64,000 nucleotides of DNA from Salarchaeum sp. JOR-1 (GCF_007833275.1 NZ_CP042241.1:248001-312000); one strand, 5' to 3'; positions 17,570 to 26,602 are shown, counted from the first letter of the stretch. A program made the numbers and translations. Notes: generated by a model not told the origin, from the letters alone.

Positions 17570-18328
17570 GTGTTCGAACGCATCTCCGTCCCCGTGGCGA
17601 CGCGCGCCCCGACGGGCGCGACGAACGCCTACCTCGCCGACGGCGTCCTCCTCGACCCCGCCGCCCGCAGCGACGCGCTCGACCGCCGCGTCGCCGACCA
17701 CGACATCGACCACATCGCCGTCACGCACGCTCACGAAGACCACGTCGGCGCGCTCGCGCACTACGCCGCCGAGACCGGGGCGACCGTGTGGGGGCGCGCC
17801 GGCTGCGAGGAACGGTTCGCGGCCGCGACCGGCGTCGCGCCCGACCGGACCTTCCGCGAGGGCGACGCCGTCGGGCCGCTCACCGTGCTTGAGACGCCGG
17901 GGCACGCGCCCGACCACGTCGCGTTCGCCGCCGGCGACGAACTCGCCATCGGCGACCTCGCGATGGCCGAGTCCAGCGTCTTCGTCGGCACCCGAGACGG
18001 CGACATGCGAGCGTACTACGCCAGCCTCCGCCGCCTCCTCGCGGGGGACGCCGGCGCGCTCCACCCGGGCCACGGCCGCGCCATCGCGAACCCGGACGAG
18101 CGGATTGCCGGGCTGCTCGCGCGCCGCGTCCGCCGCGAGCGGAACGTCGAGCGCGCCGTCCGCGAGGGCGCGCGAGCGGTCGACGACATCGTGGACGCCG
18201 CGTACGCCCGGAGCGTCGCGGACGTGCGCGACCTCGCGACCGAGACGGTTCGCGCGCACCTCGAAAAACTCGATGTCGAGGGCCGCGTCCGCTGGTATCC
18301 CGACGAGGACCGCGCGACACCCCCGTAG
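17570..18328 (+). CDS. Metallo-beta-lactamase fold hydrolase
   Basis: A 252-residue cytoplasmic protein with a GTG start. The zinc-binding THAHEDHVG (52-60) gives HxHxDH; the downstream ligands are the His in TPGHAPDH (about 107), the Asp in IGDLAM and the His in LHPGHGRAI. The C-terminal third (about 180-250) is an all-helical winged-helix-like domain seen in the LACTB2/hydroxyacylglutathione hydrolase-like branch. The substrate is not evident; a thioester or RNA ester are the usual options. Confidence 0.87.
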   Translation: MFERISVPVATRAPTGATNAYLADGVLLDPAARSDALDRRVADHDIDHIAVTHAHEDHVGALAHYAAETGATVWGRAGCEERFAAATGVAPDRTFREGDAVGPLTVLETPGHAPDHVAFAAGDELAIGDLAMAESSVFVGTRDGDMRAYYASLRRLLAGDAGALHPGHGRAIANPDERIAGLLARRVRRERNVERAVREGARAVDDIVDAAYARSVADVRDLATETVRAHLEKLDVEGRVRWYPDEDRATPP

Positions 18329-18364
18329 CACGGGGCTTTTCATCGCCGAGCGCGACCATCCGGT

Positions 18365-19009
18365 ATGGAGTCGCTCGAAGCCGAACTCGAACGCGCCCGC
18401 GAACTCGACGAGTCCGCGCTGGCGGACGCCATCGAGACCATCGGCTTCGAGTGCACGCGGTGCGGCAACTGTTGTAAATCCGAGGACGAGGATCCCCATA
18501 CGGCGACGGTGTTCCCGGACGAGGTGCGCGACCTCACGGACGAGACGGGCGGCGAGTGGCGGGACGTGGCGCGCCCGATGCCGTACGGACTGGACGAGAG
18601 CGGCGAGGGCGAGACGTTCGAGTGGGCGCTCCAGACCGACGCGTGCGGCGACTGCGTCTTCTACACCGAATCGGACGGTCGGGGGGCGTGTACGGTCCAC
18701 GACGACCGGCCGCTCATCTGCGAGACGTACCCGTTCAGCGTCGCGCTCGGCGGGACGAGCCAGCCGATGGGCGAGGCCGTCGACGAAGCCGGAATGGTGC
18801 GCGCCCACGAGTGCGAGGGGCTCGGCCGCGACATCAGCCGCGAGGACGCCGAGTCGTTGGCGGGCGCGCTGAGAGCGCGCGCGATACGGGAGCTGGAGGA
18901 GGCTATCGCCGTCCGCGAGAACTACGAGCCCGCGCGGCCGTCCTCGGGCGCGGTCGTCCACGACTCGGAGGGCGCGAAACGCCCCGACGGAACGCCCTAC
19001 GAGGGGTAG
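18365..19009 (+). CDS. YkgJ-family cysteine cluster protein
   Basis: A 214-residue protein with the YkgJ (CxxCxxCC) cluster: C30, C33, C36 and C37, followed by two more pairs near 97-100 and 114-128 (ACGDC, GACTVHDDRPLIC). The family binds zinc or an iron-sulphur centre, and its biochemical role is unknown. It lies 36 bases after the MBL hydrolase in the same direction. Confidence 0.86.
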   Translation: MESLEAELERARELDESALADAIETIGFECTRCGNCCKSEDEDPHTATVFPDEVRDLTDETGGEWRDVARPMPYGLDESGEGETFEWALQTDACGDCVFYTESDGRGACTVHDDRPLICETYPFSVALGGTSQPMGEAVDEAGMVRAHECEGLGRDISREDAESLAGALRARAIRELEEAIAVRENYEPARPSSGAVVHDSEGAKRPDGTPYEG

Positions 19010-19063
19010 CGCCCCCATACTACTAAGACCACCCCCTCCCTGCGTTTGGATGAGTGTCTGACT

Positions 19064-19474
19064 ATGGAAATCTCTGAGAAACTGCTGTGTCTGTTCAATG
19101 GCGAAGTCACCGTGAACGACGACGAGTACGTCGTTACCGTCCCGAAGAGCGAGGTCGAAGCCGGTTCCATCGACCCCGGCGAAGTGTACCGGGTCGCGCT
19201 CATCGCGCGGGACGACGAGACGGAGAACCGAACGGACGACGAACACGACCGGCGGGCGGCGGGCGAACCCCAGCCGCCCGTCGAGGAGGGCGAAATCCGG
19301 TACGTCGAGGTCGAGGACATCGGCAAGCAGGGCGACGGCATCGCGCGCGTCGAGCGCGGCTACGTCATCATCGTCCCCGGCGCGGACATCGGGGAGCGCG
19401 TGAAGGTCGAAATCACGGAAGTGAAGTCGAACTTCGCGGTCGGCGAAATCATCGACGAAGAAGTGACGCAGTAG
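19064..19474 (+). CDS. TRAM-domain RNA-binding protein
   Basis: A 136-residue protein whose C-terminal half (about 78-134) is a complete TRAM beta-barrel (VEDIGKQGDGIARVERGYVI and VKVEITEVKSNFAVGEI), the RNA-binding fold used by small archaeal cold-shock-like proteins. The N-terminal half begins with EISEKLLCLFNGEV, followed by a charged linker. The ATG at 19064 is preferred over an in-frame TTG six codons upstream. It is convergent with and adjacent to the radical SAM gene. Confidence 0.88.
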   Translation: MEISEKLLCLFNGEVTVNDDEYVVTVPKSEVEAGSIDPGEVYRVALIARDDETENRTDDEHDRRAAGEPQPPVEEGEIRYVEVEDIGKQGDGIARVERGYVIIVPGADIGERVKVEITEVKSNFAVGEIIDEEVTQ

Positions 19475-21142
19475 CTATACCGAGAGGAAGCGCGAGAGGT
19501 CGACGTCGGCCTCCGGGAGCGTGTCGTGGGGGCGAGCGACGACGATATCGCCCGCGGTTCCGCTGCCGATTCCCGGAATCGCGGTGAGTTCGTCCATCGA
19601 CGCGGCGTTCACGTCGAGCGGGTACGGAACGCCCGTAACGGACCGATACCCGTGGTCGGTGATGACCACGTCCGTCGTCCGGCCGAGCTCGCGCTCGCCG
19701 GGGACGGCGACGAGGAGGCTGTACGTGCCGAGCGACCGGCCGAACGTCTTCCCGTCCTGATGGTACTCGAAGTGCACGTCCTCCAGTATCGCGCCCGGCG
19801 GGACGACGCGTTCGAGCATCGGCTGGTCGATCCCCTCCCGAACCTCCTGTTTGTACTTCTTGAAGCGTTGCTTGTTGGCGTGCGCGACGTCCGCGCCGGT
19901 CTCGTCCATCTCGGTGCCCTCGAACGCCATCACCTGCCGGATGTTGATGCGGCGGAGCATCAGGCCCTCGTCGTACACGTCGCGGAGGAACTGCTTGTTG
20001 TGCTCGTAGGTCTCCGGGCGCTCGCCCGCGAGGCCGTGCAGGAGGTTGATGCCGGGGAGGAGTTTCGGGAGGCGGGGCGCGTCGTCGTCGCGGTCGGGCC
20101 GCCAGCCACCCGCCTCGTTCACGACGCGCACGGCCTCCAGGCACTCGTCGGCGGTGACGAGGAGGTTGTTCTGCTCCTGCACGACGGGGTCGGCGGATTC
20201 CAGGCCGAACGCCGCCGTGTCCCCGGGCGTGTTGTGTTCGGCGATGACCTCGATGGCCTCCCGCGACTTCTCGGGGTAGTCCGTGATGGTCACGGGGTTC
20301 ATGTTGTCGAGGTGGAGCGTGCGGAGGTCGGGCGCGACCTCCCGAATCCCGCCGTAGAGGTCGCGTAATGCACCGGGGTTCGGGGCTTCGCCGTCCCCGC
20401 CGAACGCGAGGATGTCGGCCTGCCGGCCGAGCCGGAAGTCACGGACGCCCGCGTCACTGAGCGCGTCCACCTCCTCGACGACGGAGCGCGCACTCCGGAA
20501 CGAGGGGTCGCCGTACATCGGTTCCGTGCAAAAGGAACACCGGTACGCGCAGCCGCGTGAGGTCTCCATCTCCGCGATGAGGTAGTCGGGATAGTTCGGG
20601 TGCTGTTCCACCACGAACGCGCCCTGTTCCGCCCAGCGGTCTATCTCCTCGTTGTCCCGGTAGCGGTTGTTGAATCCCTCCAGTCCGCTCGCCACGAGGT
20701 CGTGCGCGGCCGCCTCGATGTCGGCCATCGCGAGGAAGTCGAAGTCGAGATCCTTGCGCTCCATCTCCGAGGCGCCCGCGTTCTCCTCGCCGACGCCGAA
20801 CCGGATGGGGCCGCCCATCAGGCTGGTGCCGTTCGCCGTCCACGCCAGCTCCCTGACCTCGTCCGGTTCGGCGGGCGTGCCGCCGACGTAGCTCCCGGGA
20901 ACGGTCATCCCGCCGATGTAAATCATCAAATCAGCCTGTTCCACGTCGAGCCAGCGCGAGCGCTCCTCGCGCAGCGCGTCGATGGTGTAGTACGTGACGT
21001 TCTCCGCGGGGACGCCCGCGTCCACGAGCGCGCCCGCCGTGTACCGCGGATACGTCGAGATGTAGGGGGGGACGCCGAAGTGCGCGGGCTCGTCGACGTA
21101 GCCGTCCACGAGCACGACGTCGAGGTCTCCGGCAGCAGTCAT
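19475..21142 (-). CDS. Radical SAM protein with C-terminal helix-hairpin-helix domain
   Basis: A 555-residue protein with an N-terminal B12-binding-like Rossmann region (about 8-160). The radical SAM core has Cys198, Cys202 and Cys205 in GCAYRCSFC, binding a 4Fe-4S cluster, and extends to about 440. After a TRAM-like beta segment (TYSLLVAVPGERELGRTTDV) it ends with a helix-hairpin-helix (VNAASMDELTAIPGIG, about 514-529), which usually binds DNA or RNA. The combination suggests nucleic acid modification, but the substrate is unknown. The family is conserved in haloarchaea and methanogens as far as I recall. Confidence 0.87.
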   Translation of the reverse strand: MTAAGDLDVVLVDGYVDEPAHFGVPPYISTYPRYTAGALVDAGVPAENVTYYTIDALREERSRWLDVEQADLMIYIGGMTVPGSYVGGTPAEPDEVRELAWTANGTSLMGGPIRFGVGEENAGASEMERKDLDFDFLAMADIEAAAHDLVASGLEGFNNRYRDNEEIDRWAEQGAFVVEQHPNYPDYLIAEMETSRGCAYRCSFCTEPMYGDPSFRSARSVVEEVDALSDAGVRDFRLGRQADILAFGGDGEAPNPGALRDLYGGIREVAPDLRTLHLDNMNPVTITDYPEKSREAIEVIAEHNTPGDTAAFGLESADPVVQEQNNLLVTADECLEAVRVVNEAGGWRPDRDDDAPRLPKLLPGINLLHGLAGERPETYEHNKQFLRDVYDEGLMLRRINIRQVMAFEGTEMDETGADVAHANKQRFKKYKQEVREGIDQPMLERVVPPGAILEDVHFEYHQDGKTFGRSLGTYSLLVAVPGERELGRTTDVVITDHGYRSVTGVPYPLDVNAASMDELTAIPGIGSGTAGDIVVARPHDTLPEADVDLSRFLSV

Positions 21143-21269
21143 AGGGGAACGAAGAGCGCGAGCGAATAAAGGCTACACGAAGATGTGACCGGCCGCGGGA
21201 CTCGCCGGGCGGAGAAAACCGTGCGGGCCGCCCACGGGACTTATGCCGCCGCCGGTGGTAGTTCTCAGT

Positions 21270-21428
21270 ATGCCCGCGACGCTCGAAGTGCGGTGTACGA
21301 GCGACGACTGCGAGATGGATATGTTCGAACTGCACTACACGTACGACATGCCGGACGACGTCGGCGTCGCCGACTTCCAGTGTCCGTACTGTGGCGGCAC
21401 GGAGTGCCTGGAGGAGTTGTCGCCGTGA
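21270..21428 (+). CDS. Small zinc-binding protein (DUF7559-like)
   Basis: A 52-residue microprotein starting at an ATG at 21270 and carrying RCTSDDC near 8-14 and QCPYCGG near 37-43, a four-cysteine zinc site. The segment between is acidic (FELHYTYDMPDD). Its stop overlaps the GTG of the Hsp20 gene (GTGA), so the two are translationally coupled. The DUF number is from memory. Confidence 0.82.
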   Translation: MPATLEVRCTSDDCEMDMFELHYTYDMPDDVGVADFQCPYCGGTECLEELSP

Positions 21429-21796
21429 GGTTCGAGTCGGTTGGGCGGTCGGTCGGGAACGCCGTGCTCTCCCGGCTCGGCCGCGCCGCGAGCAGAGTGA
21501 GCGAGGAGACGCCGCTCCCCGTCGACGTGCTGGAGGGCGAGGACGAGTACCTCGTCGTGTTCGACGTGCCGGGCGTCGAACCCGGGGACGTACAGGTCGG
21601 GTACGTCGACGGCGCGGTCGAGGTCCGACTCGACCGCTTTCGCGACCCGCATCCGGGCTTCGAGATGCGGTACCCGGGACGGGCGCTCGCGCTCGACGGC
21701 CGCGCCGACCTCCCCGACGACGCCGACGTGGACGCCGACGCGGCGCGCGCCGAACTCACTAACGGGACGCTGCGCGTCTTCCTCCCGAAAGTCTAG
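21425..21796 (+). CDS. Hsp20 / alpha-crystallin-like protein
   Basis: A 123-residue protein with a GTG start overlapping the stop of the zinc microprotein. It has an alpha-crystallin-type beta sandwich (about 30-122): PLPVDVLEGEDEYLV, FDVPGVEPGDVQV, and a C-terminal LTNGTLRVFLPK strand matching the GVL(T/R)VxLPK ending of small heat-shock proteins. It is divergent from classical Hsp20, lacking the canonical C-terminal IxI. Convergent with the DAO oxidoreductase, with a 4-base overlap. Confidence 0.83.
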   Translation: MRFESVGRSVGNAVLSRLGRAASRVSEETPLPVDVLEGEDEYLVVFDVPGVEPGDVQVGYVDGAVEVRLDRFRDPHPGFEMRYPGRALALDGRADLPDDADVDADAARAELTNGTLRVFLPKV

Positions 21797-22890
21797 TCCG
21801 GGTCGCTCCCCGAGCGAACCTCGAACGGTTCGTCTCCCGTGAACCGCGTCGGGTCGAACGGCGCGATTCCCTCGCGTTCTCCCAGTACCTGTTCCGCGAT
21901 GGCTTCGCCAGTGGCTGGTGCGCGCATGAATCCGTGGCCCTGCCAGCCGGCGGCGACGAACAGTCCGTCGCGGAGTTCGCCGAGCAGCGGGTTCCTGTCA
22001 GGAGTGGCGACGCAGAGGCCGGCCCACGCGCGCTCGACCGAGAGGTCGGCGTCGGGGAGGCGGTATCGGAGCCGGTCGAGCGTCTCCCGAACGAACTCGT
22101 CGTCGGCCGTTCGGTCGTACGTGTCGGGGTCGAACTCGCGGCGCTGCGTGCCGTCCCCGGCGAGCACGCCGCGGGCGTGGGGCCGGGCGTAGTAGTCGCG
22201 GTTCGCGTCCCAGAACAGCGGGACGTCGGGGCCGGACGCGACGAGCGCCTGCACCCGATATGGCTTGAGCGGCACGCGAATCCCCGCATCCACGAGCACC
22301 TGTTTCGTGTGCGCGCCCGCCGCGACGAGCACCGAATCGTAGGGGGTTCCGTTCACGCGCGCCGGGTCGAGCGCCACCGCGGCCGGCGTTCCCTCCCGAA
22401 TCTCCGCGCCCGCCTCGCGGGCGTTCGCGGCGAGCAGGTCGGCGTACGCTCGGGGCGTGGTGTAGCCCGCGTTCCGCGCGACGGCCGCGGCCGTGATATC
22501 GTCGGTGCGGAGCGCTGGGTACTCCGCGGCGAGGTCGGCGGGCGTCAGGCGTTCCACGTCGAGGCCCTGGGCGCGCATCTCGTCCGCGTCCCGCGCGATG
22601 GCGTCCGCCGCCGCGCCGGGTTCGGTGGCGAACCAGACGTAGGGCGCGCGCTCGAAGACGAAGTCGCCCTCGCCCGAGAACGCCTTGAATCGCTCGATGG
22701 CGCGCTCCGCGATGCGGGCGTCCACGTCCTCCGCGTACGCGTCGTACAGCAGGCCGGCGGCGCGGCCCGTGCTCTCCGCCGCCACCTCGTCGCGCTCGTA
22801 CAGCGTCACGTCCGCGCCGCGGCGCGCGAGGTCGTACGCGGCGGTGACGCCGACCGCCCCGCCGCCGACGACCGCGACCGACTCAGTCAT
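21793..22890 (-). CDS. FAD-dependent oxidoreductase, DAO family
   Basis: A 365-residue flavoprotein. The N-terminal dinucleotide motif VAVVGGGAVGVTAAYDLARR (5-24) binds FAD, STGRAAGLL near 40 is the usual substrate-side loop, and the C-terminal GWQGHGFMRAPATG segment closes the FAD site. The family oxidises glycine, sarcosine, D-amino acids or related amines; the exact substrate is not evident. A minus-strand TATA-like TACTTAGC lies about 25 bases upstream of the ATG, so the transcript is probably leaderless. Confidence 0.88.
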   Translation of the reverse strand: MTESVAVVGGGAVGVTAAYDLARRGADVTLYERDEVAAESTGRAAGLLYDAYAEDVDARIAERAIERFKAFSGEGDFVFERAPYVWFATEPGAAADAIARDADEMRAQGLDVERLTPADLAAEYPALRTDDITAAAVARNAGYTTPRAYADLLAANAREAGAEIREGTPAAVALDPARVNGTPYDSVLVAAGAHTKQVLVDAGIRVPLKPYRVQALVASGPDVPLFWDANRDYYARPHARGVLAGDGTQRREFDPDTYDRTADDEFVRETLDRLRYRLPDADLSVERAWAGLCVATPDRNPLLGELRDGLFVAAGWQGHGFMRAPATGEAIAEQVLGEREGIAPFDPTRFTGDEPFEVRSGSDPD

Positions 22891-23001
22891 ATCCGAGAGA
22901 GCGCGTTCGCAGTACTTAGCGTCCGTGCCTTCCGCCCTCGGTTACTTTCACTTTCACCGCGCACGGGTCGACTTGATAACCGAACGCGAGAACACACGTG
23001 T

Positions 23002-23133
23002 ATGGCCGCGAAGCAATCCGAACGAGTCGACGTGTCCGACCTCCCCCTGAACCAGATGGAAGCGTTCGTCGCCGGCGCAGAGGACGTGTACGTCGAACGC
23101 ACCCCGGCGAAGACCTACGTCGTCACCGAGTAG
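23002..23133 (+). CDS. 43-residue haloarchaeal microprotein
   Basis: A 43-residue ORF (MAAKQSERVDVSDLPL at its start, KTYVVTE at its end) with an ATG preceded by a TATA-like CTTGATAAC about 25 bases upstream, the leaderless spacing. The upstream frame is open but has no coding character. Its end overlaps the Nudix gene by 11 bases, tail to tail. Function is unknown. The acidic, well-formed sequence with its own promoter supports a real gene. Confidence 0.65.
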   Translation: MAAKQSERVDVSDLPLNQMEAFVAGAEDVYVERTPAKTYVVTE

Positions 23134-23749
23134 TCTCCGTCTCCGTATCGACGACCCGGTCGGGCTCCCGGGGTGGCTCCCAGTCGAGCGCGAGGTCGAG
23201 GAACTGCACGAGGATGCGGCCGGTCGCGCCCCAGACGGTGTAGCCGTCGACGTGGAAGAAGTGAACGACGGCTTCGCCGTACCGGGGGTGGGTGCGGTGT
23301 TCGACCTCGTAGTTCTCGGGGTCGGTGAGTCCCGATATCGGGAGGAAGACGACTTCCGCGACCTCGCGCTCGTCGGGCGTGTACTTGCGGTCGGGGACGC
23401 GCGCGACGAACGGCGTCACGGCGTACGAGGACGTGGTGCGGATGTCGTCGAGTTGCCCGACGAACTCGACCTCCTCCGAGCGCAGGCCGACCTCCTCGTT
23501 CGACTCGCGGAGCGCGGTCGCGCGGAGGTCGCGGTCGCTCGGTTCGCGGCCGCCGCCGGGGAAACTCATCTGGCCGGGGTGTTCGCCGAGGTGGTCGGCG
23601 CGCTTCGTGAACACGAGCGCGGGGCCGTCGGGGCGTTCGACGACGGGCGCGAGCACCGCGGCGTCCCGGTCTTCGTCCTCGATGGTGACCGGCTCGTGCG
23701 CGGCGACCCGACCCAGGTCCATGGAGGAGGGTACTTCCTCGTCCGCCAT
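23123..23749 (-). CDS. Nudix hydrolase, CoA pyrophosphatase type
   Basis: A 208-residue Nudix protein. The segment MSFPGGGREPSD (61-72) followed by TALRESNEEVGL (79-89 region) matches the CoA pyrophosphatase (NUDT7/YeaB) form of the Nudix box, with R81, E82, E85 and E86 as metal ligands; the substrate may be CoA or an acyl-CoA. The ATG at 23749 overlaps the stop of the upstream gene (TAATG). An in-frame upstream extension to 23809 lies inside that gene and is rejected. Confidence 0.87.
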   Translation of the reverse strand: MADEEVPSSMDLGRVAAHEPVTIEDEDRDAAVLAPVVERPDGPALVFTKRADHLGEHPGQMSFPGGGREPSDRDLRATALRESNEEVGLRSEEVEFVGQLDDIRTTSSYAVTPFVARVPDRKYTPDEREVAEVVFLPISGLTDPENYEVEHRTHPRYGEAVVHFFHVDGYTVWGATGRILVQFLDLALDWEPPREPDRVVDTETETTR

Positions 23750-24207
23750 TAACCCTCCCGTCGGTCGGCCAGTCGCTCCCGGAGGCCCGCCGCGTCGATG
23801 TCCGCCCACGTCTCCGCGTCGTACGTCACGTCGAGCAGGAAGTCCCGGCGCTCGTCGTCGGGGTCGTCGGCGAGGTCGGCGGCGAACCGGGCGCGGAGGG
23901 CGTCCGCGAGCTCGTCCCGGGGCACGTCCCGGCGCTCCACGTCGAGAATGTGGGGGAGGTCGGGGCCGCCGTCGGGGACGGTGGGGAAGGCGGCGGGCCC
24001 GGGGACGATGAGGTCTGTGTCCTCGCGGGGGACGGCGACGAGCGCGTACCGGTCGATTGCGCGCTCGATGGCGGCGTCGACGGCGTCCGCGTCAACGTCC
24101 TCGCCGCGCTTGAACGCGAGTTCGTGGAGGGCGTCCGCGAGCTCGTCGCGGGTGAGCGCGCCGAACAGGTCGACGACGCCCGCGAGCTCGTCGAGCGTGC
24201 GATCCAT
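23749..24207 (-). CDS. Conserved haloarchaeal protein (DUF7109-like)
   Basis: A 152-residue acidic cytoplasmic protein, mostly helical, starting MDRTLDELAGVVDLFGALTR. It has two similar helix-rich halves: RDELADALHELAF near 20-32 and PRDELADALRARF near 97-109. No catalytic motif is seen. Translation is coupled to the Nudix gene (TAATG). The ATG at 24207 is the first good start after the upstream glycosyltransferase stop at 24231. The family number is from memory. Confidence 0.72.
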   Translation of the reverse strand: MDRTLDELAGVVDLFGALTRDELADALHELAFKRGEDVDADAVDAAIERAIDRYALVAVPREDTDLIVPGPAAFPTVPDGGPDLPHILDVERRDVPRDELADALRARFAADLADDPDDERRDFLLDVTYDAETWADIDAAGLRERLADRREG

Positions 24208-24230
24208 ACCCGTGTGAGTCGGTTCCTCGG

Positions 24231-25325
24231 TTATGAGTCTACCGCGTCTAGATCGGCCGCCGCGGCTTCGCGCACCGCGTCCGGGGAGAGCGCCGTGTCC
24301 CGCCAGGCGGGGAGGCGGTCGTCGTCCGTTGGTGGTCGGACGGCGTCCGCGTACTCCGCGACCTGCGCGCGTTCGTCCGCGGGGTCGTAGTCGAGGTCGT
24401 TGAACGCGGCGTCCGCGGCGTACCCCCGAACGTATCGGTGCGCCGTCTCGCGGTAGCGCTCGGGGAGCGTGTCGTAGTCCACGTTCACGCCGTGATCCTC
24501 GCAGGCGCGGAGGAGCGCGCCGACGACGCCCGCGCTCATGTCCGAGAGGCCGGACGGCCCGGAGACCGCGCGGTGGTCGTGCTCGTACCGCCCCAGATCG
24601 ACCTGCGCGGTACCGTCGAACCCGGCAGCGTCGTAGGCCTCGCCGAGCGTTCCGACTTCCAAGCCCCACGTTCGGGGGACGCGGATGGTGTGCGCGACTC
24701 CGCTCGTCATCGCGCACTCGCCGGCGAGCGCGTACCGGAACGCGCCGAGGTAGTCCAGAACCGGTTCGTCAGAGCGGGCGTCGAGCGCCTCGACGAGCGG
24801 TTCGTAGCAGAGGCGAAAGAGCCGGCCGTAGAGCCGCTGGTTCTCGACGCGGGCGTAGTACCCCTTCACGAAGTCGAACCCCGAGTCGAGAGGGTGGAGG
24901 AGTTTCGGCACGTCCCTGGCGGAATACGTCTTCGTGTCGGCGTCGTGGACGGCGACGTAGGGGGAGTCGGCGGCCGTGCCGAGCGCGAGCCAGATGTCGC
25001 GGCCCTTCCCGGCGTCGCCGTTCAGGCCGTGTTCGTCGAGCAGGTCGGCGACCCGGGGACCGTTACACCAGAGCACGTCCAGCGGAACGTCGAAGGAGTC
25101 GAGCCAGTCCGCGAACGCGCCCGCCTTCTCTGCCGAGGCGCGGAGCGGAACGACGACGCGGTCGACGTCGAGGGTTTCGAGCGTCGAGAGCACGCTCTCG
25201 GGCGCGAGGCCGCCGTACTCGCGTTCCGTCATCGGGACGACGACGGTCGCGCGCTCGGTCGGCGCGTCGGGGTGGGCGTCCCCGTAGTCGTGGAGCGTCG
25301 CCACGCGCTCCTGCGTGTAGTCCAT
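24231..25325 (-). CDS. GT81-like glycosyltransferase (glucosyl-3-phosphoglycerate synthase type)
   Basis: A 364-residue soluble GT-A glycosyltransferase. It begins with a TVVVPMTEREYGG strand, has the nucleotide-sugar DxD-like motif VAVHDADTKTY near 122-132, a FVKGYYAR strand near 152 and GLEVGTLGEAYD near 214, all in the arrangement of the GpgS/MpgS family that makes glucosyl- or mannosyl-glycerate precursors. A role in compatible solute or methylglucosylglycerate-like synthesis is inference. An MFS gene lies 26 bases upstream on the same strand. Confidence 0.75.
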   Translation of the reverse strand: MDYTQERVATLHDYGDAHPDAPTERATVVVPMTEREYGGLAPESVLSTLETLDVDRVVVPLRASAEKAGAFADWLDSFDVPLDVLWCNGPRVADLLDEHGLNGDAGKGRDIWLALGTAADSPYVAVHDADTKTYSARDVPKLLHPLDSGFDFVKGYYARVENQRLYGRLFRLCYEPLVEALDARSDEPVLDYLGAFRYALAGECAMTSGVAHTIRVPRTWGLEVGTLGEAYDAAGFDGTAQVDLGRYEHDHRAVSGPSGLSDMSAGVVGALLRACEDHGVNVDYDTLPERYRETAHRYVRGYAADAAFNDLDYDPADERAQVAEYADAVRPPTDDDRLPAWRDTALSPDAVREAAAADLDAVDS

Positions 25326-25351
25326 ATCCCGATGTCTCTCCGCGGCGGCAT

Positions 25352-26551
25352 TTAGGTTGGCGTCTCGGCCGCGCCCTCCGGGAGCAGGTCGGCGCGGTAC
25401 GCGGCGACGAGGACGACCACGAGCGCGCCGAGCGCGACCGCGAGCAGTCGGAACACGAGGTCGTATCCCATCCCGGTGCTGAGCACGCCGACGACGGTGC
25501 CGCCGGCCGCCTGCATCGTCATCATCCCCGCGCTGTACGCGGCGTACGCGGAGGAGCGGTCGGCGTCCGGGAGGCTGTCGAGGAGGAAGGTGTCGATGGT
25601 GGGAAAGAGGCAGTGGACGACCCCGCCGGTCGCGAGCGTCGCGACGGTGACCGCGATGAGGCCGGAGGCGTACGTGAGCGCGAACAGGCAGACGACGAAC
25701 CCGGCGAGCACGGCGAGGAGGAGCGGCACGTAGGCGACGCGGTCGGCGAGACGGCCGGCGAACCAGAACGCGGGAACGCCCGCGGCGAACATCCCGGTGA
25801 GGAGGAGGTTCGCGGTTCCCGAGGTGAGCCCCTTCGCTTCGACGGCGTAGAGCGTGTAGAAGTTCCAGAAGCCGTTCCAGACGAGCGTGGTGACGCCGAG
25901 GATGGCGATACCGGTGAACACGAGCCGCCACTGTCGGCGAACCGCGCGGACGAGGTTGCGGTCCGCCGCACCCGCCGCGGGGAGGTCCGCGCGCCGCGTC
26001 GCGACGAAGAGGGCGAGCGTGGTGATCCCCGAGACGGCGGCGAGTAGCCAGAAGACGGTTCGCCAGTCCGTCACGCCGAGAAGCGCGCTGACGGTGACGG
26101 GCGCGCCGACGGCGGCGAGCTGCATCGCGGTGCCGTGCACGCCGATGACGCGACCGACGCGCTCGGGGAACAACTCGGAGATGAGGGGGTTGGCGGCGAT
26201 GAAGTACGCCCCGGACGAGATGCCGATGAGGAACCCGCCGACGAACACCATCTCGATGGTCGCGGCGAGCGCGGTGAATGTGGACGCGCCGGTGAGAAAG
26301 ACGCCGGTGGCGAGGACGACCCGGTGGCGCGCAACCCGCGTGAGGAGGTAGCCAGTCGGGATGCGGGGGAGCGCGCTCCCGAGCCAGACGAGAGAAGCGG
26401 TGACGCCGACGGTCGCCCGGTTCACGCCGAACTCCGCGATGAACGGGCCGTAGAGCGGCGCGAACGCCACCCTTCCGAAGTTCACGAAGAACACGAGCGC
26501 GCACAGCGACCCGAACACGTGGACGCGACGCGCGCTATTCGACTCGGACAC
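25352..26551 (-). CDS. Major facilitator superfamily transporter
   Basis: A 399-residue 12-TM permease with a GTG start. The loop between TM2 and TM3 (GSALPRIPTGYLLTRVAR) is a variant of MFS motif A, and the matching loop in the second half is FAGRLADRVAYV. Substrate is unknown. It lies directly upstream of the GT81-like gene on the same strand (26-base gap), so a sugar or glycerate-related substrate is possible but not shown. Confidence 0.87.
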   Translation of the reverse strand: MSESNSARRVHVFGSLCALVFFVNFGRVAFAPLYGPFIAEFGVNRATVGVTASLVWLGSALPRIPTGYLLTRVARHRVVLATGVFLTGASTFTALAATIEMVFVGGFLIGISSGAYFIAANPLISELFPERVGRVIGVHGTAMQLAAVGAPVTVSALLGVTDWRTVFWLLAAVSGITTLALFVATRRADLPAAGAADRNLVRAVRRQWRLVFTGIAILGVTTLVWNGFWNFYTLYAVEAKGLTSGTANLLLTGMFAAGVPAFWFAGRLADRVAYVPLLLAVLAGFVVCLFALTYASGLIAVTVATLATGGVVHCLFPTIDTFLLDSLPDADRSSAYAAYSAGMMTMQAAGGTVVGVLSTGMGYDLVFRLLAVALGALVVVLVAAYRADLLPEGAAETPT

Positions 26552-26602
26552 GGTTCGAAAGAGAACCGAACGCGGTTCAAGCCTTCCGGAGTTCGCGCGT
26601 GG

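Noticed and set aside
23750-23809. Upstream extension of the Nudix protein
   Set aside because: Lies within the coupled upstream gene and is Gly/Arg-rich; the TAATG overlap supports the start at 23749.
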